Assembly (NCBI RefSeq): GCF_031755915.1
Contig: NC_083386.1
Location: 21,747,001-21,811,000 of the forward strand
Direction of reading: 5' to 3'
DNA from: Ziziphus jujuba
Lineage: Eukaryota; Streptophyta; Magnoliopsida; Rosales; Rhamnaceae
DNA length: 64,000 nt
Below the pieces are notes generated by a model. The model saw only the letters and a program-made list of their open reading frames with translations, searched no databases and was not told the DNA's origin. Below, in pieces: positions 1 to 11,959 of the stretch (positions are counted from its first letter, which is position 1; each line of letters opens with the position of its first letter). The position numbers and the translations under genes were made by a program.

Positions 1-1016
1 GAAGTTTGTGGTGCAGGACCTAAAATAGAATTTGAGTGAAAAGCCTGAGGAGGATAATTCCGAGGAACAAAGGGTGGGTGTTGTTGACAAGGAGTACAAG
101 TCCACTATTGTTTGAGAAGTGGACAGAAACGAGCTGAATGCCCTTGTTGAACACATAGTTGACACTGACTTTTAAAACCTGCTGAGAAATTTCCTTGGTT
201 GCTGTGTCGGGTTTGATTATTGACACTCCCAGAAAATTGACACTCCCAGAAAATTTGGTTTGATGGGTGGGAGAAGCATAAAACTTAGAGGAAGCAGATG
301 ACATGGGAGTAGGGATCCTGGTGGCTGCATTTGCCGTGATAGGAGAGTCAGAAAGTTTGGGTTCATGCTTTTTCGTATAGCTTAAATATTCAATGAGTTT
401 CTCATATAATTCTTCAAAAAGTAATGGTACTATCTCTTGAACGGAATGTAGCAGAGATGCTCTCAAATTCAGTTGATAATCCATTAAGAACATATAATAT
501 GAGATCATCAGCAGAGACTGGGTTCTTGATGAGAGCTAATTCATCAGAGGCAGATTTAACATCAGTCAGGTCTTTGAGAATTGATCGAGAGCCTTGCACT
601 TTAATGAGGCATTCACGAAGACGTAAAACTCTGGAACGAGACAGCTTGACAAAAGTAAAAGCTAATTTTTGCCATGCTTCTCTTGAGGTTTCTGCTATGG
701 AAACAAAATGATGCACTTCAAGAGAAAGAGAGGCAAGTAAAGCACCAAGGCCAAAATAGATAATAAGAGTTGGGAGTGTTGTCTGGAAGAGTTGGTGAGG
801 GACAAGGCAATGGGCCATCAATAAAATCATATAGATCATAATCTACAAGTAGGGCATCAAATTGTTTCTTCCATAGAAAGTATGTAGTTTCCTTGAGTTT
901 CAGAGGGGCTTGTGTGGCGGTATTAATGACAACAAGATTGCGGTTGGCAAAGATAGGGTCATTACGCAACATGAGATTGTTTAGATGCAGAAGCGTTAGA
1001 AGAAGAATCGGCCATG
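1..1016 (-). pseudogene. Copia-type gag remnant, runs off the left edge
   Basis: Read on the minus strand, this stretch resembles the Gag polyprotein of plant Ty1/Copia retrotransposons. A putative start lies at 1013-1015 (MADSSSNAS). Further on, pieces in different frames resemble the UBN2-type gag domain: LKLKETTYFLWKKQFDALL, then SREAWQKLAFTFVKLSRSR, and a distal SADDLILYVLNGLSTEFESI. The frame changes between pieces, near 980 and around 720-840, so no intact protein is made. The 3' part (zinc knuckle and pol) would lie beyond base 1. Its position just inside a primer-binding site and LTR fits the 5' end of a minus-strand element. The Copia assignment is firm; the lineage is not determined. 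Confidence 0.8.
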
Positions 1017-1077
1017 ACAAATGAGAAGAGAGAAAAAAAAAAAAAAAAAAAAAAAGATAAACTCAGTTGAGTATAAA

Positions 1078-1091
1078 ATGCTTTGATACAA
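1078..1091 (-). other. Degenerate primer-binding site (initiator tRNA-Met type)
   Basis: The minus strand reads TGTATCAAAGC next to the LTR end. Most plant Copia elements have TGGTATCAGAGC here, complementary to the 3' end of initiator tRNA-Met. The match is imperfect, as expected of an old copy, but its position between LTR and gag is correct. Confidence 0.6.
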
Positions 1092-1310
1092 TGTAACAAA
1101 AACAGAGTATGAGGGTAAAAATAATTATTTCTCATTAATGAACAGTGTCAATATATACACACATGATGAGCAAAACTGAATGACTTAGATAACTATTATC
1201 TACAAGTTACAACAATATATACAGATAAGGGTAAGCACTATAACTTCTGTAGGCTAAAAAGACGGGAAAGGCTTATTAGGCTTTACATGTAACATTTCAA
1301 TTGACTAACA
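1092..1310 (-). repeat. 5' LTR of the decayed Copia element
   Basis: A block of about 219 bp has TG...CA ends. On the minus strand it opens with TGTTAGTCAATTG and closes with TTTTTGTTACA, directly before the primer-binding site. It contains a TATA-like stretch (GTATATATTG on the minus strand, near 1150-1162). The partner LTR lies outside the window, so identity between LTRs and the target duplication could not be checked. Confidence 0.65.
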
Positions 1311-1494
1311 TGAGGAATTGAAAATAAATTGGGCGTTGCTTTCTTTTATAGATTTATAGTTTTAAAAATTCCAAAAAAAATAAATAAGACTCAATTATTA
1401 CTGTGATATTAATGTGGATTTCACTAGTACAATATGGATTTCATTGGTTACTATCATCACTTATGACAAATACTTTATTATGAAGTCAATAACA

Positions 1495-1537
<43 letters not shown>

Positions 1538-3436
1538 TTGTCACAATTCATGATCATCATTAAGTCAAATACATGCCTGCTTAGGATTTATTTATTATTT
1601 TTTTTGGGTGATACATGCCCCCTTGGGATTGGTATTTTAATGGATTACTTTTATTATAAGTTAATTTTTCATATTAAATTTTTAGTTTTAAAAGTTCAGA
1701 ACAAAATTAAATACATCCAACTATTGATTGCCGTATTAGCAATACTGTAATAGATATAATTTGTGATGAATATAAATATGAAAAATTGCAAAACTCATCA
1801 AAATCATAAAAAAATTGAAAAACTTGTTAACAATATACTAATATTTTACAAGTTCAAAGCATTCCTAAATGTGTTTCATGTCTTTTATTTTAAAGAGTTA
1901 ATTATTAAAAATAAGTACTAATGAATTTTTAACATTGATATTATAATATAAAGAGTAATTTTAATTCTCAAAATATAGAGATCCAAATCTGCTATTTATT
2001 TTAATATTATATTAACTTAATTTAATATAGTATAAATTCATGTATCACTATATAATATTTTTGAAAGATAATCTATATAAAAACAAAGAAGAAATATAAA
2101 TAGAATAACAAATATTTATCAAAAAAAAATATGAATAAAATATGTTATCAAAGAATAATTTAAAATTTTAATATTTATCTTAAAGATACACTTAATTATT
2201 AAAAATATACTTTTTATTGTAAAGAGTTTGATTTCAAATTTTCAAAAGTTGAGAATAACAAAAATGCTTTAAAATTTTACTATTGTGCATGCTCTTTATT
2301 TAAAGAGTCTAATGCTCTCATATCTTCAAGCGTTGAAAAATAACAAAAATGCCTCCTGCGGAAATCCACCCTTAATGGGGTCAGGAATCTTTGTTTAAAC
2401 AGGTCACAGGGCAGGCATGACCAAGAAAGTTTGCCTGCGATGGGGATAGGATCCGTCCCTTATATTACCATATTTAATTTTATTAAATTTTTTAATATAA
2501 ATATACTATTTCAAAAAAAAAATAGTACTGAAATTTACATTTTTTTTAATGCTTAATATATAATTTATTATAATATATTTTAATATATAAATATATTGAG
2601 GTAAGTTCTTATATGACAGTTTTTTTGAATAATAATCGAAATTTGAATCCCTTGTTCTAAATATACAAAATATATAATGTATATTGATGTAAAATATGTA
2701 TGCTTCTATGTTACAATAATTTTTTTAGATTTGTTTTTGAGGATCAGGGACGGGGCATGTTAGAGAAAGTGAAACAGAAATTGGAGCTTTTAAATGAGTA
2801 TTTGGAAACTACTTTTTAAAAGAACTTTCTTTTTGTTGTTTGGGATATTGTAGAAATTTTTATTTCATTATGTACAAATGTAAATGATGAAATAGGAATT
2901 CAGCAGAAAAAAACAAGTAAAAGATGAAATATGAATTTTAAAGAGACAAATGACTTGTGTGTTTTTCAGAAGAACTTTACAAGTTACTCTAAGCTAACTA
3001 ACCTAATTGGTGTAATAGGTGATTTTATTTTTACAAAATAATTGAAAATGATTTCAAATTTTTTTATTTTTATCAAACACTATAAAAAGAAAAAGGTGTT
3101 TTCACCATTTCTGCAGCGGTTTTAGACCTCCCAAAAATCACTTTCACCTCTTAAAATTATTCAAATAGGTTCAAAAACAGTTTCTTAATTGCAAAAACCA
3201 TCTTTGGGTTTTCAAGAACCAGCAGTTCTTAAAAAAGAAGAGTGGGGTATTTGGGTTACTCGTCTGGCCATTCAGATGCCACTCATACCTACCTAGCAGT
3301 AAGCCCATAACCGAAGTAGATCAGATTTTCGTTATCATGAAAGGCCCAAAAAAAATAATAATAAATGCGTGGGTAAAGTCCCCAAAAAAAAAATAATAAT
3401 AATAATTTAATGCGTAGGTAAAGGATAAGAACAATG
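1311..3436. other. AT-rich intergenic stretch upstream of ERD15-like gene
   Basis: No coding region is supported. It holds a 33-base A tract near 1500-1533, many short AT runs, and a GC-richer patch at about 2345-2460 listed separately as a possible transposon remnant. Confidence 0.6.
2345..2765. mobile_element. Possible MITE-like remnant
   Basis: A GC-richer patch (CCTGCGGAAATCC ... GATGGGGATAGGATCC, about 2355-2455) sits in AT-rich DNA. A similar patch (GGATCAGGGACGGGGCATG) lies at about 2741-2759. The outer ends, ATGCCTCCTGCGG and the reverse complement ATGCCCCGTCCC, are loosely inverted. Many plant non-autonomous DNA elements show this pattern of GGGGAT-rich ends around an AT-rich core. 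No target duplication was found, so the call is weak. Confidence 0.25.
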
Positions 3437-3442
3437 ACGTGT
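3437..3442 (+). promoter_or_regulatory. ABRE-type ACGTGT motif upstream of ERD15-like gene
   Basis: The sequence TGACGTGTAAG carries an ACGTGT core of the kind bound by ABA-responsive bZIP factors. It lies about 400 bp before the ERD15-like start codon. A six-base motif alone is weak, but it agrees with the known drought and ABA response of the family. Confidence 0.35.
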
Positions 3443-3649
3443 AAGCACATGGATGATACCCCATGTGGAAATCACTCACGTTCATGTACCTTTCGTATAA
3501 AAAAAATTATTTATTTTTTAAAAAATAATTCTATGGGCATAAAAAACCGAACCACCCGCGGCTTTGCACTTTAGTTTCTGTTTTTAGTAGGTAGGTGGTA
3601 TTTCTGTAATACAACCCCAAAACTTAGGTCTATCTCTTTGCTCATCATG

Positions 3650-3660
3650 TTTATATATTC
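3650..3660 (+). promoter_or_regulatory. Likely TATA box of ERD15-like gene
   Basis: TTTATATATTC lies about 90 bp before a candidate 5'-UTR intron donor and 195 bp before the start codon. Transcription would begin near 3680-3690. Confidence 0.45.
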
Positions 3661-3738
3661 ATCATCACCAGGTAGTACTAAATATTTCCTAGTCTTATCC
3701 TTATCCAGCTTTTTGTTTGAGAATTCAGAAAATTTCAG

Positions 3739-3839
3739 GTTTTTTTTCTACTTTTTTTTTTTTTTTGTATTTTTATTTTTTCTCAGTATGAGAAATTTTC
3801 AACTTAAGCACTAATTTTCTTTCTTTTTGAATTGAACAG
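3739..3839 (+). other. Candidate 5'-UTR intron of ERD15-like gene
   Basis: The sequence ATTTCAG|GTTTTTT at 3738/3739 and TTGAACAG at 3832-3839 form a GT-AG pair around a T-rich stretch. The acceptor lies five bases before the ATG. This explains why the reading frame opens immediately after an acceptor-like site. Confidence 0.5.
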
Positions 3840-3844
3840 TGGCA

Positions 3845-4390
3845 ATGGACGTAATTTCTGCAAGAATGTCGTCGTCGACATTGAACCCTAACGCGCCGAT
3901 GTTCGTTCCATTGGCGTATCGGACGGTGGAGGACTTCTCCGATGAATGGTGGGCCCTGGTGCAATCTTCCCCTTGGTTCCGCGACTACTGGCTACAGGAA
4001 TGTTTCCATGATCCCCAAGATGACCCTTCCTTTGTCGATATTTACGATCCTGTCCTCCCCGAAATTGACGCTCTCTTCCACGATGCTGATATCATCAATG
4101 GTTAGTAATATTCATCACTGCGTCCAGAACGAGTCGAATTGCCCGAGTTGTTTTTTTTTTAACAGATCTGAATCGTTTTGTGTTGTCCTTTTTTTCTTTT
4201 TTCTTTTTTTTTTTTTTTTTTTGGTGGAACAGAGGAGGGAGGAGGAGACCATAGCAAGGAACTGGTTTCAATGGGAGCCTTGAAATGGCGAAAAGGCAGG
4301 GCTTTAACGGAAGTTCCGAGGTATATTGAAAAAGCTCCGAAGATTGTGAATGTGAAAGTGAGTCCAAGGACGATTCAGCAGCCGAGGTAG
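3845..4390 (+). CDS. ERD15: ERD15-like protein with PAM2 motif (poly(A)-binding-protein interactor)
   Basis: Two exons, 3845-4100 and 4233-4390, give 137 residues. The intron (4101-4232) is GT-AG with a long T tract, and a codon is split after its first base. Residues 11-22 ([12 protein letters not shown]) are a PAM2 motif, which binds the MLLE domain of poly(A)-binding protein. The following [18 protein letters not shown] and YWLQECF are characteristic of ERD15/CID1-type proteins, and the end TIQQPR matches the conserved QPR tail. Family members are small, acidic, stress-induced proteins; Arabidopsis ERD15 dampens ABA responses. The frame opens upstream with GTG at 3839, but the ATG at 3845 is the natural start. 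AATAAA at 4575-4580 is a likely polyadenylation signal. Length and motifs match the family well. Confidence 0.93.
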
Positions 4391-4896
4391 ATCTGTTTTG
4401 GCTCAGTGAGTTCGTACCTAAGTTTATCAGCATGTTCGAGGTTCACCAATGATCTTAAGAATTGTTGTCAAAATCTGGTTTTCGTTGTAAATTTCTGTAC
4501 AGACTGTAACTTCCATGTCGTAGACTAATTTCTCATGCTTGTTGTTTCTGTAGTTTGTACCTTGTTTTTCAGAAAATAAAAGCATAACAAAAACAAAAGG
4601 AAAAAAAAACAAAAAAAAGAATTTATTTTCACCGATACAATTGCTACTATAATCTAGTGAATATTATTAATATAAGTTTATAAATATATAAATAAAATAT
4701 TATTATATAATTCCAGAAAGTAGGATTGCAAAATTGAAGAGGGAATGGCAGTGAAATTGTATGGAAAAACCCTCAGAATTAGAAAAGAAAGATATAATAC
4801 AAAGAAATAATTAAAGGCCATAAACTAGGAACTATTATTTTGTTATGATGATTTAATTGCTAACCGAGGCATATATAAAAATGGAGATGTTTATTT
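4391..4896. other. 3' flanks of two convergent genes
   Basis: This gap separates the 3' ends of the ERD15-like gene (plus) and the HMA gene (minus). It contains the AATAAA at 4575-4580 and an AT-rich stretch; no gene is seen. Confidence 0.6.
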
Positions 4897-5340
4897 TTAA
4901 CATGTTTGTTCTGCTTCCCATGTGCTTGCTGTCTTTCCAATCTTGTGAATTACTTTAATGACTTCTTCAGTTGTAACATTACCAGTTACAGTCACCTTGT
5001 TCAGCTGTGTATCAACATTATATGTTTCAATATCTGCTAACCAAAAAAAAAAAAAAAAAAGAAGATAAAAATCCCATTGAAGCAAAATTCAGAATAATTC
5101 TTCATAATAAGCAAATCAAACTAAAAGCAATTAACGTGATGTGCTTACCTTGAATTTTCTTGATGGCCTTCAAAATCTTCTTGATACATTCATCACAGTG
5201 CAAACCCACCTTCAATTCCACCACCTAATATTCAACGAACCCAGAAAGAAGAAGAAAACAGTGTTAGTTCCTGTGACCATATAATCTTAAGTTAAATTCG
5301 GGGGCTGAAAATGTTTGTTAAGAGGGCTTACATTTGCCAT
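4897..5340 (-). CDS. Small heavy-metal-associated (HMA) domain protein
   Basis: Three exons on the minus strand, 5332-5340, 5149-5224 and 4897-5033, give 73 residues. All introns are GT-AG and the first exon codes only MAN. The protein is one HMA (ATX1/HIPP-like) fold: beta strand VVELKVGL, metal-binding loop H12-C13-D-E-C16, helix IKKILKAIKKI, then NKVTVTGNVTTEEVIKVIHK. The CxxC pair would bind Cu(I), Zn or a similar soft metal. The MxCxxC signature has Leu in place of Met. The protein ends WEAEQTC; a single cysteine at the last position is not a CaaX box, so isoprenylation is unlikely and the protein is better called HPP-like than HIPP. Probably cytosolic. The exact subfamily is not resolved. 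Confidence 0.88.
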
Positions 5341-6379
5341 CTAGTTAAGATTTTCTCCTGAGTGAATTGTTGTTATGAGCTTGTAGAAGGACGAAATGTT
5401 CTAATGGAAAGAGAAAGTGGGCAAAGAGGGTTCCTTTTTAACCCCCTCCAGAATAGTGAAAAACAGCTATAAACAAACAAGCAATGGGAGGGGCGAGAGA
5501 AAGAGAGAGAGGTATTGGATTCTTTACGTGATTGACGGGTGCCTTTTCTTTTTCCTCTTTTGCAAAGCCACTTTTATTCCTAATTAGCTTAACGAAGGGT
5601 GCTGATGGCTATAGCAATGATCCTCAAAGCACAAGGTCGGCGAAAAGCTATTAACCTGCTGGGCTTGTTGGGACAAAGATGGTGCGAATTTGTCGTTTTA
5701 TAGCTAGCTTACTCTTCAATAAGGACCATATGTGGAAAGGGTCGAGCTGTGTTCACACGGATTGTGGTATGAAAGAAACAATATTATAATTCGCCACCCT
5801 AATAAGCCTGGGCTATGGGAAGGGGTTGAAAAATGAAAAGGGAGATTATAAATGTGGCAGAGCAAACACCGTTGAAGGACCTTTCCAGGCTAAACGTCTT
5901 TGTTGCAGGCCTCTGCCAGTACATTATTCCGTAATCTACAAATGGGTTTAGCTAGTATATCCTGCTTTTTAGGTCCTAATATAATATTTATTTATATGTG
6001 TGCATATTTTTTTTTTCTTTTTTTAAAGGTAATAAATAATGCATATCTTGTATGTATGGGTTTTTGGCACCAATGAGTAGTCCAGTTTTAACACTTTTCA
6101 CTTTAGCATGTGTAGTATCAAATTTGTACCTTGTCAAGTTAATCAACATATAGCATCAGTCCAAAATTTTCATATAGTGAGTGCTGCTAATCAGTCCAAA
6201 ACTTTCATAAAGTGACCCAATTCACAAAAAGTCCAGGTTCTCTCATCCACAACGTGGCTATATGTGAATCCATCGTCATTGAGGAGTATATTGATGATAT
6301 TGGAGTTCAATTGATGCCATATGATCCTCACCAGAGAGCCCATGCCAGGTTCTAGGCCGACTTCATTGGCTAGAAGGAA

Positions 6380-6480
6380 GTTTTTAATTTTCCTTGGAGT
6401 ATTATGTGTCCAAATATAACACAATTTAAAGTTTTTTATTTTCCTTGGAGTATTATGTGTACAAATATAACACAATTTTT
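6380..6480. repeat. Tandem direct repeat, about 50 bp x 2
   Basis: The block GTTTTTAATTTTCCTTGGAG ... AACACAATTT (6380-6430) is repeated at 6431-6480 with a few changes. Both copies share TATTATGTGT and CAAATATAACACAATTT. The flanking region 6191-6360 has near-repeats of CAGTCCAAAA.TTTCATA (6158 and 6192), suggesting an old repeat-rich insertion. Confidence 0.75.
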
Positions 6481-7802
6481 CTCATTGGTTTCTTATTTTC
6501 ACTTACTTATTATTTTCCATTTAAATTAAAATGGAAGTTGATAAAAAGATATTTTGGCAACTAAAGGATATTTTTACTAAGTTTTAAGCTTCTAAGGAAA
6601 TAATTAGAAATTTAACATTCATAAAGTATGAAAAAAAATTTATTTTCACTTGGCAATATTAAACTTAAAAGATTTAAGAGTTAATTGCATGTAAGTACTT
6701 TGTATTTTGGTTATATTTTGCACATTGGATCTTCAAGGTTAAAACTTTCCACTTCAAACTCTCAATTTATATTTATTTCATAATAATTTAATTTTCATTA
6801 ATTCCTTTATTGAATAATAAAAACTTTAAAAATTGAGAAAATTGATTAGCTTTCTCAACTTACAACGGGATGAGAAAAAATTGATTAATTAATTAATAAG
6901 AAAACTAGTCAATTTTTTGCTTTTAATTTTTTAAACTTTCATATGTCAATTTGGGAATTGATATAAGAATTGGACAAATGTAAAATAAGTTGCAATTTGA
7001 AGATTTAATATAGAGAACAATTTAAACCCAAGGCCCAATCGGCAATCAGACCAAAATACAAGATACTAAAATGTGATTAACTCTAAAATTCAATACCTTT
7101 TCTACATGATCTTTTTTCTATGAATGAAGTGCAAATATTTCTTAGTTAATCACATCTTACATATTATAAATAATTTTTAGTGGTTATTTATTTTAATTAA
7201 TAAAGCATCTTCAATGACATGTTGTTTGGACATATAATTGCTAAAAAAATAGAAAAATACTTTTTGTCATTATTAGTGAATGATCATTAGTGGAATCTCT
7301 ATGTCAAATGACAATTTAAATAATTATTATTAAAGAGTTTATTTTTTTTTAGTATAAAAATAATAAAATTAAATATTTCAATTAAATATTGACACATGAA
7401 CTGGTAATATATTATTAACAAATAGCAAGATTTTAAAAAATAGCATTGATGCCCTTATTTTGTATCTTTCATGGGGTTGCTAAATTTTGGCAATCCATTT
7501 TTTTGATACTACATACCATGATAATACAGTATGTGGATCAGATACATTTATTGAATTAAATTTTTATTATGTTATTATTTTTTATTGGTAAAAAATAGGC
7601 ATATCTAAAATAAGCTAATAAAATTTATAATTTGACAATTCCATTTCTTAATACTTGCAATGCTAAAATTTGACATTAATATTTATGATTAAAAAATTCA
7701 TACCGATGCCCAAAAAACATTTATAATGACCAATATACCATGCTGCTCGTACTGTTTGTTGACCATAAATTATGGACTTGTTACCGTAGGGAACACGTGG
7801 TG

Positions 7803-7823
7803 TATATATATATATATATATAT
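7803..7823. repeat. (TA)n microsatellite
   Basis: About ten TA units in a row. Confidence 0.95.
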
Positions 7824-8244
7824 GAATAATACGATGTTTGTTTGTTTCTCTTGATTGAGGCTAGTAGTTGGAGAAGCATAAGAGACCCGTTAAATATTTC
7901 TTATTTTGTGCTTATGATATTGGATTGTAGATGGGGATGCTTGAAAGAAATATCAACGGGTGATGGACGGGGTGGGAAAAAAAAAAAAAGGGAAAGAGAA
8001 ATATAGATGGTTACCTCAGTGGATGGAATGAGAGAGTGAATTCTGAGGCTTCTCGTATCTCAATGATTTGTGTACAAATTATTGCCATTTATTATGTTCC
8101 TGGAGGAACTATTCTTGTACATATCATAGTCGTCTCTTATACCGACAATTGTTCATATTAACAATGCCGTTTCATTAATCTCCAAATGGTTGTTAAAACA
8201 ACCTCAAAAGTATAAAATGATCCTGACCCACCCTATGCAAACTC

Positions 8245-8350
8245 TAAAACCTAAAATCTTTATGCATGGAAATATGCTAATGGGGAAATATGCTTATGAG
8301 AAATATGCAACCTAAAATCTTTATGCATGGAATATGCTAATGAGAAATAT
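8245..8350. repeat. Imperfect tandem duplication, about 60 bp
   Basis: AACCTAAAATCTTTATGCAT followed by GGAAATATGCTAATG occurs at about 8250 and again at about 8310, with GAGAAATATGCA after each. Confidence 0.65.
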
Positions 8351-9260
8351 GCAGGTTGTTATGTTAAGTAGAAAGTTAAGCAATCTGACATCATAGTTAA
8401 GTTTTTGAAAATTAGTGGCATGAAAGAAAGTTAGTTTGTTGTATTTGCTTGTTAAAAAAATATGTATATATAATTTGTATATTTAGTGTATTTTCAATGG
8501 GTGTTGATGGGTTGAGGTGGATTTAAAGAAATTCTAAACCTGTTTCAAGCAAGGAATTTAAAAAAAAAAAAAAACTTTAGATAGATATTAAACAAAATAA
8601 AGCAAAAATAATGTTAAAACTAAAACCATAAATATTGATCAATTTTATATGATTGTGTTTTTTTGATTGAAAAAAAATAGTATTGAATTTCATAATTTCT
8701 TCATATTTTTATATTTTTTTAAGAAAATTAAAGCTAAATAATCAATGTATTACTCTAACAGTTGATGGGAATGAAAAACGGATCAAGTTGTAAAAATGAT
8801 ATATGTAACAGTAATTTTGATATAATTTATGTGGCATTTATTTTGATTTTTTTTTAAATATTATTTATCATCATTGGTGAATTATCATCAATAAAACTTA
8901 CATATCAAATAATAATTTAAATATTTATTAAAAGAGGTACATAACAAATAACAATTTAAATAGTTATCATTAAAAAAAATTTTAAAATTTTAATATAAAA
9001 ATATTAAAATTAAATATTCTAATTAAAATATACCATATAAGTTAGAAATGGTCATCAACAATAATAAATAACAAAATTCTTTTTTTTTTAAAATAGATAT
9101 AAAATTTTTGAGAAATATATTCACATCATAAAATTATTAACCATACTACAATTTAATAATATTTTTATATTCTGAAAATACCCATAATAAAAGGTCAGGA
9201 ATTATACAATACACCATGTATCGGAGCAGTTCATGTTTGTTTCAATATCATATATAAATG

Positions 9261-9263
<3 letters not shown>

Positions 9264-9293
<30 letters not shown>
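9264..9293. repeat. (AT)n microsatellite
   Basis: About fifteen AT units in a row. Confidence 0.95.
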
Positions 9294-9298
<5 letters not shown>

Positions 9299-10764
9299 TA
9301 GTTTCAGTGTTTGTGTGTGGTTTGTCTAAAGACAATTACCCCCATTGTTCAAAATTCCTTAACAATTTCACAAGCAGTCACTATAGCCACATTCTCAATT
9401 CTCTCCTACAAAATTAAAAAGAAAAAAAAAAAAACAGCAAAATAAATATTTTTATATATAATAACAAAAAAAAAATGATAAAATGATAAACAAAAAATGA
9501 AGTTGGTGATGGTGGTGTCTATGTGAGGACCTCAAATAACAATAATAATAACAATAATAATAAAATAACAAAAAAAATGATAAAATAGCTAGATTGTAAC
9601 AAGAGGCCGTGTGGTAAGAGAGAGCATCAATAACTCAATCTATGAGCTGGTTTGGAGTCTCACAAAAAAAAAAAAAAAAAAAAAAACATGATTATAACAA
9701 AATGAGACAGAGCTTGAATTTGAAGAAAATTACAAAATGTTCTCACCGAGAGGAGATAAATTCTTAATAGATCTGAATCGTCTAAAGTAAATCGAGGCCA
9801 TGATTCAAAACCGACAATCGGAATAATTAAGACAAATATAAGTTTTGTTTAGAAATCACAATGAAGTAAAGAATCGAAATAGCCAATAGAAACTTGCAAG
9901 AATCGATCGGTGAAGGGACAATAATTCACAGATTATGCGTACTCAAATTTCAAGCAGATCAAGCTTTAAATGTCAACCGAAAGCCACAAATCAAACATTA
10001 TGAACAAGCAAAATAAAATAAAAATAATAAAAAACAAACAAACAAACTCTGAATCATAAGACCCTAAGACCATGGAATTGTCATCTCATCATCCAAATTA
10101 TTTATTTTTTATTTTTAAAAAGGTAAAACCCACGAGCCTGCTTCTTCTTCCACCGATCTGAAATCCTCACCCTTCCTTTCCATGGCTGTCAATACCCAAA
10201 ACCCATATTTCCCTAACCTCCAAACCCTTTTAAAAAAATCTAAGAGGGAAAAGAAAGAAGATAGTAATATTTATCATCGTTGGTTCAAACCCATATCTCA
10301 CCATCATTTTTTTTTAATTATATTTGCTTTTTAAAAAAAAACAAAAAAAGGGGGGAAAAAAACCATTATTTTTATTTTATTTTTTTTGTTTTCATGGAAT
10401 ATTAGGCCCTGATTTTCTTCTTCTTCTATTTGTCTCTGAGTGAGAAGCTGAGGAGGAGGAAGGAGAAGACGGAAAGAGTGGGCTGACAAATACTTAGATT
10501 CTTCTATTTAAAATCCTAATCTTACAATACAGATTCTCAAAAATTGGGGATAAAAGATTATTTAATTTATTATCTTATTTTGTTTAGAGTATTAATGAAA
10601 ATTATGGGTCATAGAGTATGTATGTTTAATTTTAAATAATAAATATAAATTATTAATATAGTTAGCAAATCAAATTTTTGACTGAGAATATATAGTGATC
10701 ACTTTTTATACTGTGGATAGAATTCTCCTAAGCTTTTTAATGGTATTTCAATATAATTTTCAAG

Positions 10765-11390
10765 AGATAATTTATGAGGCACTCATTTTGATTTTCTTTT
10801 TAAAGAAAGATAAGGTTTCTAAGGTATTTCTATATAATTTTCAAGAGAGTAATAAACTTGCAAGTATATCTAGCAATTCGATCACAATTTTTCGTATTAA
10901 ATTCTGTGTTTAGAAGTAAATAATGTCATAAAATATTTCAGATTTCCTTCATATTAAGCATTTATTATTTATATTTATGCATATAAATATTGACCAATTT
11001 CATATGATTGTGTTGAATTTCATAATTTCTTTTAACATTTTGTTCAAACTGTGGAAAGAGATTCAAGGTAAAGTATTAATAGATTATCTAATTAAAGAGA
11101 TTATGGGGAATAAAATGTAAAATCCAATTTGATATAATTTATGTGTCCCATTTTGATTTTCTCTTTAAATAAAGAGAAATGTAAATTATCCAAAAGCTAT
11201 TTCTATACAATTTTCAAGAGAGTACTAAGCGGGGATCTTAAGTTGGTAAAATGTCAAACAGGCAAGTAAATCTAGCATGTCGATCACAATTTATCGTATT
11301 ATAATCCATGTTTAAAAGTAGATAATTTCATAAAAATATTTCAGATTTCCTTCCTGTTAAGCATTTATTATCTATATCTATGCGTATATC
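10765..11390. repeat. Diverged direct repeat pair upstream of CAN-like nuclease gene
   Basis: A segment at about 10765-10990 recurs at about 11130-11390. Both contain ATTTTGATTTTCT, TATTTCTATA.AATTTTCA followed by AGAGAGTA, TCGATCACAATTT.TCGTATTA and TTTCAGATTTCCTTC followed by AAGCATTTATTAT. Sequence linking them (10980-11040) also matches about 8625-8700. Copies differ by many substitutions, so they are old. No ends or target duplications were recognised. Confidence 0.7.
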
Positions 11391-11959
11391 TCTTTATTTA
11401 GTTTATTTTTTTAATAAGCATTTCTTTTCAAACAAAATATGTCTCTTTATCTAATTATTAATTACAATTTTTTTTTCTTCAATTTTTTTTTTATTATTAT
11501 TTTATATAATTTTTTGTGAGCGAATGCGTGAACATCACTATAAATTCAGCTTTACTTACAATGTACGGCAACCCGTTGACTCGTATAATTAACCACCAGA
11601 TGGGACAAACAGATCCTTTGTGTGCTAAATATTTAAAAATTATAATGGGACGCCGTGTAAACTATGAAGCTGTCCATGTTAAATCAAGACGAGCCACGTC
11701 CTAATGATTTTCTATTCGTTACTTGCCAATTTTCTTCCTTACGCGTCCTCGAATCTAAATCCAAACCCAAAAACCGTAAGTTAAAAGGACCATGAACTTT
11801 GTTATTATCAATTTATCAAAAATTCATTACCGAATTCACCAACTACTTTTTCCAATTCAAATCCACAGGGCGCTTCTTCTTGTAGCGTTCATCTGCTGCT
11901 TCTTCAGCTTTTTTGTCAAATTCATAACCTTCAGAGACTCCAATTGGCAGAGCTGCAAC

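Larger units (their letters stand above)
5341..11500. other. Long AT-rich intergenic stretch with repeats
   Basis: No gene is supported. It holds a direct repeat at 6380-6480, TA microsatellites at 7803-7823 and 9264-9293, several A tracts, a short tandem duplication at about 8245-8350, and a diverged repeat family at about 8620-8880, 10765-11045 and 11130-11390. The part just upstream of 5340 (GA-rich, 5480-5515) is probably the HMA promoter and 5' UTR. Confidence 0.6.

Noticed and set aside
9590..9690. A stretch ending in a long A run, considered as a SINE
   Set aside because: No pol III boxes and no target duplication were visible.
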